Part shown: positions 32,789-35,911 of the stretch, one piece after another
Layout: the number at the start of each line of letters is the position of its first letter
Numbering within the stretch: position 1 is the first letter of the stretch
NCBI GenBank assembly: GCA_030158675.1
Contig: JAOASL010000029.1
Location: forward strand, 1-35,911
DNA: 35,911 bases
Origin: Burkholderiaceae bacterium
GTDB lineage: Bacteria; Pseudomonadota; Gammaproteobacteria; Burkholderiales; Burkholderiaceae_D
Direction: 5' to 3'
Made by a program: the position numbers and the translations under genes
Notes under the pieces: model-generated
Seen by the model: only the letters and a program-made list of their open reading frames with translations
Database searches by the model: none
Told to the model about the DNA's origin: nothing

Positions 32789-34357
32789 TCAACCGCGCCG
32801 ACGACGCTGGCCGACGCCAGTACCCTGCCGATCGGCGACACCCCAGCTGGAAGCAGCCGTCGCATTGCCACGGCGCGGCCCTCGACCAGCACCGGCGCCA
32901 GTAGGGAAACCAAGCGCGGTCTGCAACGGATCCGGCTGGCGCGAACGCTGCTGGCGCTTGCCGCCCGGAGCGCCTTGACCGCCCGGCACAGTGTTGCCGC
33001 CGCGTGCGCCCGGTCCCTGTCCTTGCCACTGCCCACCCTGAGCCGCCCCCCCCTGCCACTGCCCTGGGCCACCGCGGCCCTTGGCCTGTCGTCCTTGTCC
33101 TTGCCCCTGGCCCTGATTCTGACCACCCTGCGGGCGTCCCTTGTCAAGACCGCTGGCAACCATTAGCGCCCTAACAGCGTTCTCCTCCAGCTCCTCCCAG
33201 CGACCGCGCTTCAGGCCACTAGGCAAGGTCATCGCGCCGTAGCGAGTGCGGATCAGTCGCGACACGGTCAGCCCGATCGCCTCAAACATGCGGCGTACCT
33301 CACGATTACGACCTTCGGAGATAGTCACGCGATACCAGCGGTTGACACCTTCGCCACCGCCGTCGGCAATTTTGTTGAAATTCGCTGGCCCGTCGCCGAT
33401 CTCGACGCCGGACAGCAGCTTCTGTCGCATGCCCTCTTCCAGCTCGCCGAGCGTACGCACCGCGTATTCGCGCTCGATGCCGTAGCGCGGATGCATCAGG
33501 CGGTTCGCGAGATCGCCGGAAGTCGTAAAGAGCAGCAGACCCTCGGTATTGAAGTCGAGACGGCCAACGGCCAGCCATTTTCCGGTCTTGATATTCGGCA
33601 GGCGGTCAAACACAGTAGCGCGACCTTCCGGATCGCTGCTACTGACGATCTCGCCAGCCTGCTTGTGATAAATCAGGACACGCGGCGGCTTGCTGCTGAT
33701 CTTGCGTTGCACCGGCTTACCGTTGATACGGACTTGGTCGGTCGGCAAAATGCGCTGACCGATGTGGGCCGGTTCGCCATTGACCGACACACGGCCGGCA
33801 ATGATCAATTCCTCCATGTCTCGGCGCGAACCCAAGCCGGCTTCCGCGAGCACCTTATGCAGCTTGGGCGCATCATCATCGGCCGTGAGGTCCCGGCGGA
33901 CCAGCTTGCCCTGGCGCGCGCGCGTATTGCCGTCATCGGCCGCGAGCTGGTCGAATGCCTCAGAAGTGACGAAGCTAAAAATCGCATCGGCATCTCCGGC
34001 CGGCTTGCGCTGACCCTGATGAGGCTGCTGACCCGGCTTGCCAGACTTGGCGGCGGGACGGTCGTTGCGGTTGCGCTGGGGTTGGCCCTTTGGTTGGCCT
34101 TGTGGCTGACCCTGTGGCTTGCCACGGCGCGGCTCGCCGGGCGCCAGACTCTGGCCTTCCGGATTACCGGATTCACCTGCAGCGCGCTCGGGCGCACGCG
34201 CTCGCCTCAATGATCGCGGACCGCGCACGCCACGGCGCGCGTTCTTCTTGTCCTGCGACTTGTCAGCACCAGCGTCCGCAGACGCGTTGGCGGGCGCCTC
34301 TCCCACATCAGGCGTAGCGGCATTCAACGGGGTGTCACCAGGAATTTGATCTGTCAT
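32789..34357 (-). CDS. rluB: 23S rRNA pseudouridine(2605) synthase
   Basis: A 522-residue protein, against about 290 in E. coli RluB. A basic, Lys/Arg/Gln/Pro-rich N-terminal extension (about 1-160) precedes an S4 RNA-binding domain (about 165-212, [20 protein letters not shown]). The catalytic domain has [12 protein letters not shown] (catalytic D268) and the substrate strands [14 protein letters not shown] and [10 protein letters not shown] in context. The tail from about 400 is Gly/Gln-rich ([17 protein letters not shown]). Extensions of this kind are usual in Burkholderiales. ATG 34357 is taken; the TTG at 34393 would only lengthen the overlap with scpB. The start overlaps the scpB stop by 23 bases. 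It modifies the large-subunit rRNA. Confidence 0.94.
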   Translation of the reverse strand: MTDQIPGDTPLNAATPDVGEAPANASADAGADKSQDKKNARRGVRGPRSLRRARAPERAAGESGNPEGQSLAPGEPRRGKPQGQPQGQPKGQPQRNRNDRPAAKSGKPGQQPHQGQRKPAGDADAIFSFVTSEAFDQLAADDGNTRARQGKLVRRDLTADDDAPKLHKVLAEAGLGSRRDMEELIIAGRVSVNGEPAHIGQRILPTDQVRINGKPVQRKISSKPPRVLIYHKQAGEIVSSSDPEGRATVFDRLPNIKTGKWLAVGRLDFNTEGLLLFTTSGDLANRLMHPRYGIEREYAVRTLGELEEGMRQKLLSGVEIGDGPANFNKIADGGGEGVNRWYRVTISEGRNREVRRMFEAIGLTVSRLIRTRYGAMTLPSGLKRGRWEELEENAVRALMVASGLDKGRPQGGQNQGQGQGQGRQAKGRGGPGQWQGGAAQGGQWQGQGPGARGGNTVPGGQGAPGGKRQQRSRQPDPLQTALGFPTGAGAGRGPRRGNATAASSWGVADRQGTGVGQRRRRG

Positions 34358-35402
34358 CTTTAGCTTCGGGCTGGGTATCTTCAGTTTCGGCAATGTTGTT
34401 CACGTCGCCGAACGCTCGTTCAGGACTTTGTCCGGCAATATCAGCTTCCATTCCGACCTGTGCGCCCGGTTCCGCAGGGTCGCGACCCGCAAAAACTGCA
34501 TCGGAAACCTTGCTGTCCGTATCTCGGTCGATCGCTGACATTGCCAGGTCGGTGTTGGCTGGCTCAGTAGCCGGTGCTGCAGTCTGTTCTTCGAAATTTT
34601 CTTCGGTCTGTTCAGCGGCCGACATTTCCAATCGCTCCAGACTCTGTTGCTCGGCCAGTTCGCCGACTTGCTCCTCACTTGTATCCGCACCACGACCGGG
34701 CTGTGACGCTGCGGTGCCGAATTCATCGAAACTCGCGACGGCGATGGCCACTGCCGTTCCCTGTTCCGCTGCATCGTCGGAAAAATCGATAGCAGCCTGA
34801 TCGAGCGTCGATTGCAGATTCTGCTCCATTGCCTGCATGACATTGTCCGGACTACCGGGCATTTGCTCCTGCCCTACCTGCTGCAAAGGCGGAAGTTCAT
34901 CAAGCGACGTCAATCCCAAGTCGTCAAGAAACTGCCGAGTCGTCGCTAGCAATGACGGCCGACCTGGCACATCGCGATGACCAATCACATCAACCCACCC
35001 ACGATCTTCCAACATCTTGATCGTCTGCGAATTGACTGCGACGCCCCTGATCTCTTCAATATCGCCCCGCGTTACCGGCTGGCGGTACGCAATAATTGCC
35101 AGCGTTTCCAGCGTCGCTCGCGTGTATTTCGGTGGCTTTTCAGGATTCAGCCGATCAAGAAAGACTTTCATCCCAGGACAACTCTGAAAACGCCAGCCAG
35201 ACGACAATTGCACCAACTCAATGCCACGACCAACCCAGTCTTGCTGCAGCTCACCGAGAATTTCCCTGATCGTGTCAGCCTCCAGAGAAAATTCCTCTTC
35301 TTCAGCAGCGACAAAGAGTTTTTTCAGATCGTTGACCGACAAAGCCTCATGGGCGCACAACAGTGCAGTTTCGAGGATTTTCTTCGCCTCAGCTGTGTTC
35401 AT
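34335..35402 (-). CDS. scpB: segregation and condensation protein B
   Basis: A 355-residue ScpB, the winged-helix partner of kleisin ScpA in the SMC complex that folds and segregates the chromosome. The conserved part is about 1-170: [11 protein letters not shown], then [40 protein letters not shown] and the [18 protein letters not shown] wing. It is about 150 residues longer than usual owing to an acidic Glu/Gln/Ala/Asp tail that looks disordered. It overlaps rluB, an arrangement common in bacteria. No ScpA gene is in this window. ATG 35402 has a weak ribosome site, and a strong promoter lies about 220 bases upstream. Confidence 0.95.
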   Translation of the reverse strand: MNTAEAKKILETALLCAHEALSVNDLKKLFVAAEEEEFSLEADTIREILGELQQDWVGRGIELVQLSSGWRFQSCPGMKVFLDRLNPEKPPKYTRATLETLAIIAYRQPVTRGDIEEIRGVAVNSQTIKMLEDRGWVDVIGHRDVPGRPSLLATTRQFLDDLGLTSLDELPPLQQVGQEQMPGSPDNVMQAMEQNLQSTLDQAAIDFSDDAAEQGTAVAIAVASFDEFGTAASQPGRGADTSEEQVGELAEQQSLERLEMSAAEQTEENFEEQTAAPATEPANTDLAMSAIDRDTDSKVSDAVFAGRDPAEPGAQVGMEADIAGQSPERAFGDVNNIAETEDTQPEAKDDRSNSW

Positions 35403-35816
35403 CTACGATTCTTGCAATGCTGGTTGGTTGCAATGAGCAGCTTAAAATCAAGGCCTGCATCAACGAGGTTGCAGGCGAAAATAGCCGTGTAATGATGCTG
35501 GCGAGCCAGTGGCCGGCTTGTGGATTTTTTTGAGGCCGCAGGCGTATTGTGCGCCGATAAGACTGGTGATCCGACAGGTTGGCAGCGAGACATGGCGCCG
35601 CCAACGGACCACATTGCCAATAATTATAGGGCAGTTCGAATCGATTGTCATTTTCCGACGATGGCCGTCCTGCAACAGTCAACGGATCAAACCTGCGGCA
35701 AATATCCAAGCCAGAGAAAACAAAGCAGGCCATCCGGAAAACACAAGAAACCCTCTGCCTGAGCAATCTCGCACTTCAAGGAAAACAGCGAATAACGCAA
35801 ATTCATGCCGACCAAA
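35403..35816. other. long leader region before scpB
   Basis: These 414 bases separate the tRNA terminator from scpB. They contain the promoter at 35623-35651 and then about 215 bases of untranslated leader. Several short open frames cross here on both strands, but none has a ribosome site or a recognisable composition. I see no RNA family I can name. Confidence 0.55.
35623..35651 (-). promoter_or_regulatory. strong sigma-70 promoter of the scpB-rluB operon
   Basis: On the - strand ATGACA (35651-35646, five of six bases of TTGACA) is followed by 17 bases and a perfect TATAAT (35628-35623). The inferred start is near 35616, about 214 bases before the scpB ATG. It faces the scpB-rluB pair and is downstream of the tRNA terminator, so these genes do not rely on the tRNA promoter. 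Confidence 0.8.
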
Positions 35817-35852
35817 AGCAAAAAGGCCAACTGTGTGGTTGGCCTTTTTGCT
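35817..35852. terminator. terminator of the initiator tRNA gene
   Basis: AGCAAAAAGGCCAAC (35817-35831) and GTTGGCCTTTTTGCT (35838-35852) are perfect 15-base complements around loop TGTGTG. On the - strand the T-tract follows the stem, six bases after the tRNA 3' end. Symmetric A/T tracts allow termination in both directions. Confidence 0.92.
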
Positions 35853-35858
35853 GAATAC

Positions 35859-35911
35859 TGGTTGCGGGGACAGGATTTGAACCTGTGACCTTCGGGTTAT
35901 GAGCCCGACGA
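35859..35911 (-). tRNA. initiator tRNA-fMet (CAU), 3' part, cut by the window edge
   Basis: Read on the - strand, the bases give the anticodon arm CGGG-CTCATAA-CCCG with anticodon CAU. Then come the variable loop, a T-arm with GGTTCAAATCC and the acceptor end CCCCGCA-A-CCA with the CCA encoded. The three G:C pairs beside the anticodon loop and the A before the discriminator (A72, unpaired in initiators) are the diagnostic features of initiator rather than elongator tRNA-Met. The D-arm and the 5' acceptor strand lie outside the window. It is followed by a terminator at 35817-35852. Confidence 0.95.

Noticed and set aside
1-35911. CRISPR array, rRNA operon, integrase or complete insertion sequence
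   Set aside because: I saw no regularly spaced repeats, no rRNA sequence and no transposase or integrase motifs in any frame.

Overview
The window looks like a chromosomal segment of a high-GC betaproteobacterium. The best guess is the order Burkholderiales, near the Herbaspirillum/Noviherbaspirillum group of Oxalobacteraceae. This rests on the sequence of the RimP, NusA, IF2, RluB and ScpB proteins, on their gene order, and on the style of the envelope and stress genes. The taxonomic call is an inference, because no search was run.

Region 1 (1-2627, + strand) is a tight four-gene operon: the 3' end of a methylthioadenosine phosphorylase gene, a class II (fuculose-phosphate type) aldolase, adenine phosphoribosyltransferase and methylthioribose-1-phosphate isomerase. 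Together they encode what looks like a complete dihydroxyacetone-phosphate shunt. It would clear methylthioadenosine and 5'-deoxyadenosine, recover adenine as AMP and recover the sugar carbons as DHAP. An orphan branched-chain-amino-acid-type periplasmic binding protein (2755-3957, - strand) follows behind its own terminator.

Region 2 (about 4.3-21.1 kb) is an accessory envelope and stress region. It holds a DUF883/YqjD - YqjE - YqjK-like set with an entericidin-like lipoprotein and three glycosyltransferases. It also holds a heptose-bisphosphate phosphatase, an SDR, an Atm1-type ABC exporter, a SRPBCC protein, two PRC-barrel-type proteins, a glycine-zipper lipoprotein and a YetF-like protein. 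Two low-complexity Ser/Gly/Thr-rich lipoproteins and a second SDR complete it. Two sigma-54 activators lie here. One has a receiver domain that has lost its phosphoacceptor aspartate, and the other has no sensory domain at all. Two diverged copies of a roughly 100-bp element with inverted ends sit in this region.

Region 3 (21.1-24.1 kb) holds tRNA-dihydrouridine synthase A and then a 577-residue leucine-rich-repeat protein of lower GC. That protein has a disordered polar N-terminus and no signal peptide, so it resembles a transferred, possibly secreted effector-like gene inserted between housekeeping genes.

Region 4 (24.2-35.9 kb, all - strand) is translation and chromosome housekeeping. In the direction of transcription it runs: initiator tRNA-fMet (cut by the window edge), scpB, rluB, rimP, nusA, infB, rbfA, truB, typA. 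Clear promoters are visible before scpB and rimP. A strong intrinsic terminator lies between the rimP promoter and the rimP start codon, so the nusA-infB operon may be controlled by attenuation.
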